From: an uncultured Pontibacter sp.
GTDB taxonomy: Bacteria; Bacteroidota; Bacteroidia; Cytophagales; Hymenobacteraceae
DNA: 64,000 bases
Reading direction: 5' to 3'
NCBI GenBank assembly: GCA_947499125.1
Contig: CANMMP010000004.1
Location: forward strand, 310,001 to 374,000
In this document: positions 8,605-16,537 of the stretch, in pieces
Layout: each line of letters begins with the position of its first letter
Numbering within the stretch: position 1 is the first letter of the stretch
Program-made: the position numbers and the translations under genes
The notes under the pieces: model-generated
Databases searched by the model: none
What the model was told of the DNA's origin: nothing
The model's input: the letters and a program-made list of their open reading frames with translations, nothing else

Positions 8605-8729
8605 GATATCGTGTTTTGTAAGAGTACAAATTTACGAACTTATCTGATGTGGTGGTTTGTATTTGGGTTATAGTTGTTTGATGATGGTTTTTATTAGTTA
8701 AGTATCGTTTAAAGGGAGATAGGAGTCTT

Positions 8730-8812
8730 TTGTCATCCGCGCACAGTAGAGGGAACTTATATATACTTAAAGTTCTCATTTGTCATTTCGAGCGTTAGTC
8801 GAGAAATCTTAT
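8730..8812. repeat. Two TTTGTCAT-led interspersed repeat units
   Basis: The units start at about 8730 (TTTGTCATCCGCGCAC, ending GAGGGAACTTAT) and 8779 (TTTGTCATTTCGAGCG, ending GAGAAATCTTAT). They share head and tail and are spaced about 49 bases apart. The second is the form I recall as widespread in Bacteroidota. Each can fold weakly around the ATTTC...GAAAT pairing. Confidence 0.6.
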
Positions 8813-9162
8813 ATGTCCTATAGTTTAAGACCTGGCAGTGTGCGCAGCTCCTGCTAGTGTCTGATATTCTATAGTTCAAGCAGCTTTCAACTTGAACCAA
8901 GCTATACTTTCATAGTATCCTTTTATCCTGGGAGCTCTATTTGCCTACAGTTTTATAGTTTCCTTGGCTCGCTCACGGCCGCGAGGCCTCGTCTTCGGGC
9001 ATCGCGCGGTGTACATTTCTTTTGCTCGTACCTCGCAATGCCTTACGGCACCAGAAATCTACAAGGCGCTCAACCCAAAGACTGGAAAGTTTCTCATAGC
9101 AACCGGTTAATTATAGCTTGAAACTATAAGCTTCGACCTTTCTCGTGGTTATACTTCCGTAG

Positions 9163-9182
9163 GGACAGGTCGCGACCTGTCC
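9163..9182. repeat. Perfect 20-bp palindrome
   Basis: GGACAGGTCG is followed directly by its reverse complement CGACCTGTCC, with no loop. A weaker relative, TGTCC...GGACA, lies at about 9237-9252. A perfect uninterrupted palindrome of this length is unlikely by chance and fits either a dimeric protein site or a member of a dispersed repeat family. Confidence 0.7.
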
Positions 9183-9349
9183 GTTCAATACCGTAAACTA
9201 TAAAACTATAACTATTGAAAAAATAGCAGCAGAAACTGTCCCCTTGAGGACAAGTGAGAATGGGAATTCGAAACTTGCGAGCAAAGCTCATAGGGGTGTA
9301 AAGACAGCAACTATAAAGCGTCAACTCAAACAATAGTAACATCAGAATT

Positions 9350-9371
9350 CCCCGCCTTGGATAAGGAGGGG
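9350..9371. repeat. Hairpin CCCCGCCTT / AAGGAGGGG
   Basis: The arms 9350-9358 and 9363-9371 pair around GGAT with one mismatch. The flanks AATT- and -TTAGGG match a repeat I recall from Cytophagales intergenic regions. It has no T-tract and is not a terminator of a neighbouring gene. Confidence 0.55.
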
Positions 9372-9442
9372 TTAGGGATGGTTTGATGTCGCACTATAAA
9401 ATTATAGCCACAGCTTTTACCATACCTATCCCTCCGGGCCAG

Positions 9443-9491
9443 TTGAGTCAGGAGACTCAATATTACCCTAAGTCACGAGTCTGGAGACTCG
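9443..9491. repeat. Two consecutive GAGTC-NGGA-GACTC hairpins
   Basis: TTGAGTC-AGGA-GACTCAA spans 9443-9460 and CGAGTC-TGGA-GACTCG spans 9476-9491. Both stems are perfect, and they share the core and loop pattern while differing in the outer pairs. This covariation-like difference suggests that the fold, not only the sequence, is maintained. Confidence 0.65.
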
Positions 9492-9675
9492 CGCCAGTTT
9501 ATAATAGTCTAACTAAAATTCAACAGCAATAACTCAAACACTGACCTATTTTTGAAAAAGTTAACCAGGTAAAAATAGGGGCAAAGGTTAGTTATTATTT
9601 AGCTTGTGCTTTGGGAAAGCTTAAAAAGAGCTAATACTCCAGCCTAATCCTGCAATCTAAAAAATCTTAAAAATC

Positions 9676-10224
9676 TTAGTTCTTTTTATCGTATTCCTGC
9701 CACGTAGTGGTTTTGTGGTGGTTGTCGCCGAAGTAGCGGATGATCTTCATAAAATTGGCTTTGTCGAGGTAGCCGGGCACGGGGCTAAGCATGTTCATTT
9801 GCTCATCCAGGTAAACCGTGGTAGGGTAGCTCATCTGGCCGTTCAATAGGGCTAAAGCCAGCTCGTGCGATTTATACTCAGGCTTAAACGTATAAGTGTG
9901 GCCGCGTACTGTAATGGGGTCTTTGCCTTCCGCATCCAGTTTTACAGCATAAAAGTTCTTGTTCACATAAGCAGCCACTTCGGGGTCAGAAAAGGTTGCT
10001 TTGTCCATTTTCTTGCACCAGCCACACCAGTCAGTATACACATCAATAAACACTTTGCGCGGCTCCTTTTTCATTTTGGCTTCTGCTTCTTCCATCGTGA
10101 TCCAGTTTATAGTTTCGACTTTAGAAGTTTGGCCTTTCTGAGCCAGGCTTAAAGTTGGCAGCGCGAAAGCAAGCAGGCACATAAAAAGCAACGTTCTGAT
10201 GTTTTGGAAACGTGGAGATCTCAT
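9676..10224 (-). CDS. Exported thioredoxin-like protein (CGWC)
   Basis: This 182-residue protein has a signal peptide (TLLFMCLLAFALPTLSLA) followed by a thioredoxin fold. The active site is TDWCGWCKKMDKATFSD near residues 66-82, and the cis-proline is in SYPTTVYL. The CGWC motif and the KKM continuation match the Thioredoxin_7/DUF255-like group of Bacteroidota. These are thought to act as periplasmic thiol oxidoreductases or disulfide carriers. It is a single gene with about 190 bp upstream to the manganese operon. The partner is unknown. Confidence 0.85.
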   Translation of the reverse strand: MRSPRFQNIRTLLFMCLLAFALPTLSLAQKGQTSKVETINWITMEEAEAKMKKEPRKVFIDVYTDWCGWCKKMDKATFSDPEVAAYVNKNFYAVKLDAEGKDPITVRGHTYTFKPEYKSHELALALLNGQMSYPTTVYLDEQMNMLSPVPGYLDKANFMKIIRYFGDNHHKTTTWQEYDKKN

Positions 10225-10416
10225 ATTAAAAAGCTGTTCGGTTTTGTTTTATAATGTTAAGAGCCTGTTTATAGTTCAACGCAATAAACGTGCCTTATAG
10301 TTTGGTGTTGCTATATTTTATAGTTTGATGAGGAAGCTTTCCAAAGAGAGAATTATAACTGCTGGAAAAGTTCTATCCCGATCTAAAACATAATACTAAA
10401 GACCAGTAATCAATAC

Positions 10417-11289
10417 TTAAGCCACCTGGGTACGACGGCGCTTAAAGTATAAACCGTGTGTCGGAGAAAACACGAAGGCCAGCGCAAACTGTAGTCCGGT
10501 TATAGTTGCCACTGCACCAGCTATAGAGCCATCGAGCCAATAAGCCAGGTAATAACCTATAACTACTGCCACAATACCGATCCCTACCGAAAACAAGAGC
10601 ATTGTTTTAAAGTTGTCGGTAAGCAGGTAAGCCGTGGCCGGCGGCCCGACCAGGAACGCTACTACCAATATTGCCCCAACCGATTCGAAGGAGGCTACTG
10701 TCGTCAGCGACACGGCTGTCATTAAAAGATAATACCACACAGTAGTTGAAATGCCGATAGCAGCAGCATACGCCGGATCGAAGGCTGTGAGGAAAAGCTC
10801 TTTGTAACCTGTAACTATAAACCCGATCACCAGTAATGTTACAAAACCGAGTGTCCAGAGGGTGCGGGGGCCAAAGCTTAGGCCGCTTTCCGTTATCCAG
10901 AGGTCCAGGGGCACATAGGCTATTTCGCCATACAGGACACAATCCTGGTCCAGGTCTATCTGCCCGGCAAACACCGAAATAAGTATAATGCCTATGGCAA
11001 AGAGCCAGGTAAACGTAATACCAATAGCGGCATCGGCCTGCACGCGCGCATACCGATGGAAAAACTCAATAAGCAGTGTCGTGATAACGCCCAGCAAACC
11101 AGCCCCGATGATCATGGGCAGAGAGTCGCGGGAACCAGTTAATAAAAAAGCGATCACAATGCCCGGCAACACCGCGTGCGAAATAGCATCACCTACCATC
11201 GCCATCCGACGAAGTATAAGATAGCAGCCCAGCAAACTACAGCATGTCGCTACCAAGGAGCCGGTCAGTATTATCCAGAATGCGTTCAC
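10417..11289 (-). CDS. Manganese/zinc ABC transporter permease
   Basis: This 290-residue inner-membrane protein of the ABC-3 family has seven to eight hydrophobic helices. The family hallmarks are YLILRRMAMVGDAISHAVLPG (residues about 25-45) and, later, SFESVGAILVVAFLVGPPATAYL. It is the last gene of the leftward metal-uptake operon. It follows the fused permease at 11451-12734 after a 161-bp gap that contains a palindromic repeat. Two different permeases in one operon suggest a heterodimeric channel, as in Bacillus mntCD. The metal assignment to manganese comes from the neighbouring MntR-type regulators, not from this chain. Confidence 0.88.
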   Translation of the reverse strand: MNAFWIILTGSLVATCCSLLGCYLILRRMAMVGDAISHAVLPGIVIAFLLTGSRDSLPMIIGAGLLGVITTLLIEFFHRYARVQADAAIGITFTWLFAIGIILISVFAGQIDLDQDCVLYGEIAYVPLDLWITESGLSFGPRTLWTLGFVTLLVIGFIVTGYKELFLTAFDPAYAAAIGISTTVWYYLLMTAVSLTTVASFESVGAILVVAFLVGPPATAYLLTDNFKTMLLFSVGIGIVAVVIGYYLAYWLDGSIAGAVATITGLQFALAFVFSPTHGLYFKRRRTQVA

Positions 11290-11349
11290 TTTTTAATTTA
11301 TGGTTGTTGTTTATTACTTGTTCGTAAGCCTGTTTTAAAACTACAACTT

Positions 11350-11377
11350 GATTGTTGGTGAAAAACATCAACAATGG
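11350..11377. repeat. Palindromic repeat, copy A (TTGTTGGTG/CATCAACAA)
   Basis: TTGTTGGTG and CATCAACAA flank AAAA-rich sequence, giving an almost perfect palindrome about 60 bp upstream of the second permease start. The same element occurs at 12832-12858 in the next gap of the operon and at 40721-40748 far away. I therefore read it as a dispersed extragenic palindrome rather than a metal-regulator operator. Confidence 0.6.
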
Positions 11378-11450
11378 CTCTGCTTGTTGTCGTAATCGCG
11401 CATGTTACTCTTATTCATTCATCATTATTTATTCACAGAATTACAAGTTC

Positions 11451-12734
11451 CTAGGGTATGCGTGTCTGATGCGGGTCCAGGGAAGGATAGTTTAGTTCTT
11501 CTATTAACTTATGCTCAAGTTCAGGGGTAATTATGTGTTCAATCGTTTCAGCATCTTCGTGTACGTGGTCGGATGCGAGTTGCAGATACTGTGTCAGGTA
11601 TAACTCCCAGAGTCGGTGCAGCCTTACCACGCGTTTACCCCTTACTTCACCCTCAGCTGTTAGGGCCCAACCGTTCTGCTGGTGTTGTACATAGCCTTGT
11701 CGTTTCAGTTTCCGGAGCCCGGTAAGCGCCTGTGGCCTTGGAATGTTGCGTTTGGTAAGTATGGTTTCAAGGGATCGGTTACTGAAATAGTCTTCTTCCT
11801 GTTCGCCGAGTTGGTAGAGGAGCTTCAGCAGGTTTTCTTCAAGTATCTGGGTACGGTTTCGTCGCTGGCGGAGTAATCTCGAGATCCAGCCGCGTTTAGG
11901 AGCCAGGGCAAAAGACAGTAGGGCGATCATAGACACGATAAGTACGATCCAGGGCCCTGTAGGCATGGAAGGGGCAGTGTAGGATACAAACGCACCGCTT
12001 ATACCTGAGAAAGCACCTATAAGAGCAGCCAGCACCAGCATTACCCCAAGCCGTTCGGTCCAGAAACGGGCAGCAGCAGCAGGCGTTATCAACATAGCAG
12101 CCATCAGAACCACACCTACCGCCTGTATACCAACTACCACGGCAAAAACAGTAAGCGTAGTTAAAAGCAATTCCAGCGTCCGGACCGGGAAACCTATACT
12201 TTTGGCGAAGGTCTCATCAAAACAAAGCAGCTTTAACTCTTTATAGAACAATACTGTGGTAGCCAGCAGCAATACTGCAACTGCCCCAAACACGACCAGG
12301 TCTTCGCCCACTAACGAAGCCGCTTTCCCGAACAGAAACTTATCGAGACCACTTTGCGCGGCATTACCCGAGTGCTGTATGGCTGTGAGTAACAAAATTC
12401 CGATACCAAAGAACACTGAAAGGACCAGGCCAATAGCTGTATCTTCTTTAATGCGGGACCGTGAAGTAATATAATCGATGAGGACCAGGGAGAGCCAGCC
12501 GGTAATAAAAGCGCCGAGTAAAAGTATAAATGGATTTTTAGTGCCTGAAAGTATAAATGCAAGGCAGACACCCGGCAGAACAGCATGCGCCACGGCATCG
12601 CCTACCAGCGCGCGTTTCCGGAGCAGCGTAAAGCAACCAACTACAGCCGAACTACTGGCTAGCAGCACAGAGCCCAGCGTAACATACCTTACGTTGGCAT
12701 CCGAAAATGAAAAGAACTCTGTAAACTCGCTCAT
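11451..12734 (-). CDS. ABC-3 permease fused to a C-terminal MntR/DtxR-like domain
   Basis: Residues 1 to about 280 form a normal ABC-3 metal permease (LLRKRALVGDAVAHAVLPGVCLAF, then VGIQAVGVVLMAAMLITPAAAA). From about residue 290 the chain continues as a DtxR-family fold. A winged helix comes first (QILEENLLKLLYQLG, then LTGLRKLKRQGYVQHQQNGWALT), followed by a dimerisation and metal domain (HRLWELYLTQYL, HVHEDAETIEH). The ligand residues H-x3-E and H/E/E-H are in place, with Glu where iron-type DtxR has its key Cys, as in manganese-sensing MntR. The 427-residue length confirms a true fusion. It sits between the ATPase and the second permease. Confidence 0.88.
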   Translation of the reverse strand: MSEFTEFFSFSDANVRYVTLGSVLLASSSAVVGCFTLLRKRALVGDAVAHAVLPGVCLAFILSGTKNPFILLLGAFITGWLSLVLIDYITSRSRIKEDTAIGLVLSVFFGIGILLLTAIQHSGNAAQSGLDKFLFGKAASLVGEDLVVFGAVAVLLLATTVLFYKELKLLCFDETFAKSIGFPVRTLELLLTTLTVFAVVVGIQAVGVVLMAAMLITPAAAARFWTERLGVMLVLAALIGAFSGISGAFVSYTAPSMPTGPWIVLIVSMIALLSFALAPKRGWISRLLRQRRNRTQILEENLLKLLYQLGEQEEDYFSNRSLETILTKRNIPRPQALTGLRKLKRQGYVQHQQNGWALTAEGEVRGKRVVRLHRLWELYLTQYLQLASDHVHEDAETIEHIITPELEHKLIEELNYPSLDPHQTRIP

Positions 12735-12786
12735 ACGTTCTTTATACAGAAGCTGTTTAAGGCTTTATAAAACCTGGTTAAATGCC

Positions 12787-12858
12787 CTTACTGTGTGTTT
12801 TCACCAGCAGGTGGAAGCAGCCTGGTATTCTGATTGTAAGTGAAAATACCAACAATGG
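12787..12858. repeat. Paired palindromes, copy B
   Basis: CTTACTGTGTGTTTTCACC followed by AGCAGG (12787-12811) and, 20 bp on, GATTGTAAGTGAAAATACC with ACAATGG (12832-12858). Both halves recur, in the same order, on the opposite strand at 40788-40721; the first halves agree at 22 of 25 positions. Copy B lies in the 197-bp gap between the ATPase and the fused permease. Confidence 0.65.
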
Positions 12859-12931
12859 CTTGTTATTTATCTTATAAGATTTAAACTCTAAACAGGTTCA
12901 TGATTAATTGTAACTGTTTGTCTATCAGATG

Positions 12932-13744
12932 TTAAAGGATGACATTATTTTGCCTTCTTGTTTCCCTGGCCGGGAATTCCTGTTTGCGCAATAAGTCGCC
13001 TACTTTGCTGAGTACTGTTAGTTTGCCTCCATAGGTATGCTCCAGTAACTCCTGTGTCATTACCTGCTGAGTTGGGCCTGATGCTACAAGGCGCATGTTC
13101 AGCAATACCACCCAATCGAAGTATTCGCTCGCAGATTGCAGGTCATGGTGCACTACTACTACTGTTTTGCCTTGTTCGCGCATAGTGCGGAGTAATTCTA
13201 TAATAGCTGTTTCGGTAGCAATATCAACGCCGGCAAAAGGCTCATCCATAAAATAGATGTCTGCATTCTGAGCAAGTGCCCTGGCTAAGAACACACGCTG
13301 TTGCTGCCCACCCGACAATTGTGAGATCTGGCGATCGGCAAAACCTTGCATGCCTACTTTTTCCAGTGCCTGCATGGCCGCATCTTTGTCTGCTTTTCGT
13401 GGCCGCTTAAACAAACCCAGGTTACCGTATCTTCCCATCAACACTACATCAAATACCGAAGCCGGGAAATCCCAGTCTACGGACTCGCGCTGCGGCACAT
13501 ACGAAATGCGTTTACGCACCTGCTTTAGCGGCTCATTAAATATGCGAACGTACCCGCTACTGGCTGGCAACAGGTCCATCATGGCTTTTATCAATGTAGA
13601 CTTACCTGCACCATTTGGCCCGATAACACCTACCAACGAACCGGCAGGCAGTGTCAGGTCAACACCCCAAAGCACCGGCTTACGGTCGTAGCTTACTGTC
13701 AGGTCATGCACCTCAACTACCGGATCATCTACTTGAAGTATCAT
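12932..13744 (-). CDS. Manganese ABC transporter ATP-binding protein
   Basis: This 270-residue ATPase is complete. It has Walker [11 protein letters not shown]-loop [13 protein letters not shown], signature LSGGQQQR, Walker [13 protein letters not shown] and the switch histidine VVVHHDL. The DWDFP stretch after the Q-loop is typical of the manganese/zinc/iron (MntB/ZnuC/SitB) group. It sits 12 bp downstream of the binding-protein gene and couples ATP hydrolysis to metal import through the two permeases encoded next. Confidence 0.92.
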   Translation of the reverse strand: MILQVDDPVVEVHDLTVSYDRKPVLWGVDLTLPAGSLVGVIGPNGAGKSTLIKAMMDLLPASSGYVRIFNEPLKQVRKRISYVPQRESVDWDFPASVFDVVLMGRYGNLGLFKRPRKADKDAAMQALEKVGMQGFADRQISQLSGGQQQRVFLARALAQNADIYFMDEPFAGVDIATETAIIELLRTMREQGKTVVVVHHDLQSASEYFDWVVLLNMRLVASGPTQQVMTQELLEHTYGGKLTVLSKVGDLLRKQEFPARETRRQNNVIL

Positions 13745-13756
13745 AGTGTAATATGT

Positions 13757-14689
13757 TTATTTTAAAGCAGATACAATACTGTTTACGTTGTGCCGTACCA
13801 TACCTGTATAAGTGCCTGCTTGAGTGCCTTCTTCGCCGAGCGCATCAGAATATAAGGTGCCGCCAATCCGGACTTTATGGTCTTTCTTCCGGCAACCGAT
13901 CACGACAGCCTCAATAGCCTTCGGAGCCACTGACGACTCCACAAACACCGCTTTTATTTTCCTGTTAACTATAAAATTGACAAGTGACGACACATCCTGC
14001 AAACCAAATTCTGATACAGTGGAAAGCCCCTGTAATCCCCGGACTTCGATGTTATAAGCTTTCCCGAAATAGCCGAAAGCATCGTGCGCAGTAATCAGTG
14101 TGCGTTGCTGAGCCGGCACGGTAGCTATATTTTGTAAGGTATAAGCATGTAACTCTTCAAGCTCCTGTAAGTAGTCATCTGTATTTCGGGCGTATAGTTC
14201 AGCATTCTTCGGGTCTTTGCGTTGTAGTTCGGTGCTCAGGTGTTTTACTACTTCCTGCCACAGCGATACATCAAACCACACATGGGGATCGTAGCTGTCG
14301 GCATAGTCTCCGGATGGTAGCATACGGTCCTTTGGTAAGTTTTCGGCCGCGGCTACTACAGTTTTAAAGCGATCGAGCTTAGCCAGCACTTCACCCATTT
14401 TGCCCTCCAGGTGCAGACCATTGTAAATAATGATGTCGGCATCGGTCAGCTTTTGCAGATCGCCCTGGGTGGCCTTGTACAAGTGCGGGTCTACGCCACT
14501 ACCCATTACGCCTTCAACCCTGGCTGCGTCACCGGTAATGTGTTGCACGGCATCTGCAAGTATACCAGTGGTTGTTACCACATACATGGTTTCACCTTCT
14601 GGTACCGGGCCTTTGTCTATAGTTTGCGCGCACCCGGCAACTATAAAACTTGTCAGCAAGGGCAGGAGAAAAGTATAGAAACGTTTCAT
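13757..14689 (-). CDS. Manganese/zinc ABC transporter substrate-binding lipoprotein
   Basis: This 310-residue cluster A-I binding protein begins with a lipoprotein signal (LLPLLTSFIVAGCAQ). The metal ligands seen are His in YNGLHLEGKM, His in SYDPHVWFDV, an acidic residue near FVESSVAPKA and Asp in LYSDALGEEG. The His-His-Glu-Asp pattern without a long histidine-rich loop is the manganese-type (PsaA/MntA-like) set. It sits between the regulator (10 bp upstream) and the ATPase (12 bp downstream), so all are probably one transcript. Confidence 0.9.
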   Translation of the reverse strand: MKRFYTFLLPLLTSFIVAGCAQTIDKGPVPEGETMYVVTTTGILADAVQHITGDAARVEGVMGSGVDPHLYKATQGDLQKLTDADIIIYNGLHLEGKMGEVLAKLDRFKTVVAAAENLPKDRMLPSGDYADSYDPHVWFDVSLWQEVVKHLSTELQRKDPKNAELYARNTDDYLQELEELHAYTLQNIATVPAQQRTLITAHDAFGYFGKAYNIEVRGLQGLSTVSEFGLQDVSSLVNFIVNRKIKAVFVESSVAPKAIEAVVIGCRKKDHKVRIGGTLYSDALGEEGTQAGTYTGMVRHNVNSIVSALK

Positions 14690-14698
14690 GTACCAGAC

Positions 14699-15379
14699 TC
14701 AGGCTGACAGGAAAATGTTATGCGCTACCTCACTCGAAACAACAAGATTCCTTTTGTTTTCAATGTTGATCTCTAAGGAGTTGTCGTATGGTATCTTATC
14801 CAGTACTTTAATTCTGGCTCCCAGGAAAATTCCCATCTTATCGAGGTACTGCAGGAACAGGGGCTGCGAATCGTTAACGCCAACTACCTGGCCGGTTTCG
14901 CTTATCTCCATTTCGGCCAGCAGGCGTTGAGGTTTTTGTTTCAGCTTACCGTCTTCAGAAGGAATAGGGTCGCCGTGTGGGTCGAACTGGGGGTAACCCA
15001 GGAACTCATCAAGCCGGCGGGTAAGCGTTTCAGAGCTGATGTGCTCCAGCTCTTCGGCTACTTCATGCACCTCGTCCCAGTTAAATTTCAACTTCTCAAC
15101 TAAAAAAACCTCCCATAGCCTATGCTTCCGGATAACCTGCAAAGCCAGTCGCTCGCCAGCTTCGGTAAGACTTACGCCTTTGTAGCGCACATAGTCTACC
15201 ATACCTTTGGCGCTAAGCTTGCGCAGCATATCCGTAACGGAGGCAGCCTTTGTATTGAGGGTTTCAGCTATGGCATTCGTGTTCACGCCATCCTGCCCGC
15301 CCCCCGATAGCTTATAGATCGCCTTGATGTAGTTTTCTTCAGTAAAGCTGTGCACAGAAGTCAGATTAATAATGAACAA
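14699..15379 (-). CDS. mntR: MntR/DtxR family metal-dependent repressor
   Basis: This 226-residue regulator has the full DtxR layout. The winged helix is SFTEENYIKAIYKL with recognition helix KAASVTDMLRKLSAKG. The dimerisation domain holds HRLWEVFLVEKL and VHEVAEELEH, and a C-terminal FeoA/SH3-like domain (MGIFLGARIKVLDK) follows. Glu replaces the iron-type Cys in the second metal motif, which points to manganese sensing. It is the first gene of the metal-uptake operon, so it likely represses its own transcript when manganese is high. A long inverted repeat just upstream (15371-15433) overlaps the start. The gene symbol is given by family and context. Confidence 0.87.
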   Translation of the reverse strand: MFIINLTSVHSFTEENYIKAIYKLSGGGQDGVNTNAIAETLNTKAASVTDMLRKLSAKGMVDYVRYKGVSLTEAGERLALQVIRKHRLWEVFLVEKLKFNWDEVHEVAEELEHISSETLTRRLDEFLGYPQFDPHGDPIPSEDGKLKQKPQRLLAEMEISETGQVVGVNDSQPLFLQYLDKMGIFLGARIKVLDKIPYDNSLEINIENKRNLVVSSEVAHNIFLSA

Positions 15380-15433
15380 TGATCAATAAAAAGTATAGGG
15401 CTTATCCGTATATCTTATTGATCCTTGTTCATT
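15371..15433. promoter_or_regulatory. Long inverted repeat at the mntR start
   Basis: AATGAACAATGATCAATAA (15371-15389) and TTATTGATCCTTGTTCATT (15415-15433) are 19-base arms with one mismatch, separated by 25 bases. The left arm begins inside the first codons of mntR and the right arm ends about 20 bp from the fabH stop. It could be an operator for the repressor, a leader hairpin hiding the start, or an intergenic repeat. A terminator for fabH is less likely because the stem is AT-rich. Confidence 0.55.
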
Positions 15434-15452
15434 AGCCATTAATAATTTAAAA

Positions 15453-16451
15453 CTACCAACGGATAAGCGCTGATGCCCAGGTAAAGCCTGAACCAAAGGC
15501 AGCAAGGCAAACCAGGTCGCCTTCTTTTATGCGGCCTTCCTGCACAGCCTCGCTCAGGGCGATAGGCACAGATGCCGCCGTGGTATTGCCATACTTGTGT
15601 ATGTTGCTCATTACTTTTTCGGCTGGCAAGCCCATCTTTTGCTGTATATAAGACGTGATGCGCAGGTTAGCCTGGTGAGGTATAAGCATATCAATGTCAG
15701 TAGCTTTATAGCCGTTCTTGTTAAGTGCTTCTTCAATCACTTCCGGGAAGCGGGTAACTGCGTGCTTAAACACCATATTACCATTCATGTAAGGGTAGAT
15801 AGAGCCATCTTCAAGCATCTCGTGTGTCAGGCGGTCCTTCTTATTCGTGGCAGGGGCCAGTACGGCCAGTTCTTCGGCAAACTCTCCGTCGGCGTGAAGG
15901 TGCGTGCTTAAAACGCCTTTATCATTGCTTTCGGAAGGAGTGAGGACAAGCGCTCCGGCACCATCACCGAATATAACTGAAACACCACGACCCCTTGTAG
16001 AGAAGTCAAGTCCGCTGGAATGGATCTCGGAGCCTACAACCAGCACATTGTTATACATACCGGTCTTAATGAACTGGTCGGCTACAGAGAGGGCATAAAT
16101 AAACCCTGAACACTGGTTACGGATATCAATAGCAGGAATCTCTTTAATGCCCAGTTCGCGCTCTAACAACACACCAGAACCAGGGAAAACGTAATCGGGG
16201 CTAAGTGTGGCAAATACGATCAGGTCTATTTGTTCCGGCTGAAGGTTCGCCATTTCGAGTGCCTTGCGAGATGCCTTGGCAGCCATGTTGGCGGTGGTAT
16301 CCACGCCTTCGGTAAAATAGCGACGCTCCTTTATACCGGTTCTTTCCTGTATCCATTCATCTGATGTATCCATCAACTGTTCCAGATCCTTATTTGTAAC
16401 TACCTGCTCAGGTACATAATGGCCAACGCCAGCTATTTTTGAATTGCGCAT
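15453..16451 (-). CDS. fabH: 3-oxoacyl-[acyl-carrier-protein] synthase III
   Basis: This 332-residue ketosynthase is full length. It starts MRNSKIAGVGHYVPEQVVTN and carries the catalytic Cys in DIRNQCSGFIYAL, His in IPHQANLRI and Asn in KYGNTTAAS. It condenses an acyl-CoA starter with malonyl-ACP, the first step of fatty acid synthesis. In Bacteroidota the starters are often branched. It is not next to plsX or rpmF here, which is where many bacteria keep one fabH copy, so this may be one of several paralogues. The 75 bp to mntR hold the long inverted repeat. Confidence 0.93.
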   Translation of the reverse strand: MRNSKIAGVGHYVPEQVVTNKDLEQLMDTSDEWIQERTGIKERRYFTEGVDTTANMAAKASRKALEMANLQPEQIDLIVFATLSPDYVFPGSGVLLERELGIKEIPAIDIRNQCSGFIYALSVADQFIKTGMYNNVLVVGSEIHSSGLDFSTRGRGVSVIFGDGAGALVLTPSESNDKGVLSTHLHADGEFAEELAVLAPATNKKDRLTHEMLEDGSIYPYMNGNMVFKHAVTRFPEVIEEALNKNGYKATDIDMLIPHQANLRITSYIQQKMGLPAEKVMSNIHKYGNTTAASVPIALSEAVQEGRIKEGDLVCLAAFGSGFTWASALIRW

Positions 16452-16537
16452 AGTTTTGTCTTTTAATATCCAAATATACTATTAATTTCTGAATTTAGGT
16501 TAGTCTAAAAATAAATTTATTTAAAACCCCACTTGAC

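Larger units (their letters stand above)
8605..9675. repeat. Repeat-rich non-coding island, about 1.07 kb
   Basis: No gene is credible here; the 72-residue ORF at 9124-9342 has no protein-like features. Instead, several kinds of short palindromic or recurring DNA are packed between about 8730 and 9495. Two TTTGTCAT-led units lie at 8730 and 8779, the second running on as TTCGAGCG...GTCGAGAAATCTT. A GC-rich stretch occupies 8960-9060. Four or more hairpins lie between 9163 and 9491. From memory, the TCATTTCGAGC...GAGAAATCT unit and the CCCCgCCTT/AAGGaGGGG hairpin recur in many Bacteroidota genomes as interspersed repeats. The distal part (9640-9678) contains AATCTTAAAAATCTTAG, also found at 40861. 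Confidence 0.7.

Noticed and set aside
9124-9342. 72-residue ORF in the repeat island
   Set aside because: It overlaps the palindromic repeats and has no signal, domain or sensible composition.
8730-9491. CRISPR array
   Set aside because: The repeats differ from one another, are unevenly spaced and are not separated by uniform spacers; no cas gene is present.
11350-12858. Palindromes in the operon gaps read as MntR operators
   Set aside because: A full copy lies at 40721-40788, next to unrelated genes, so a dispersed repeat explains them better.
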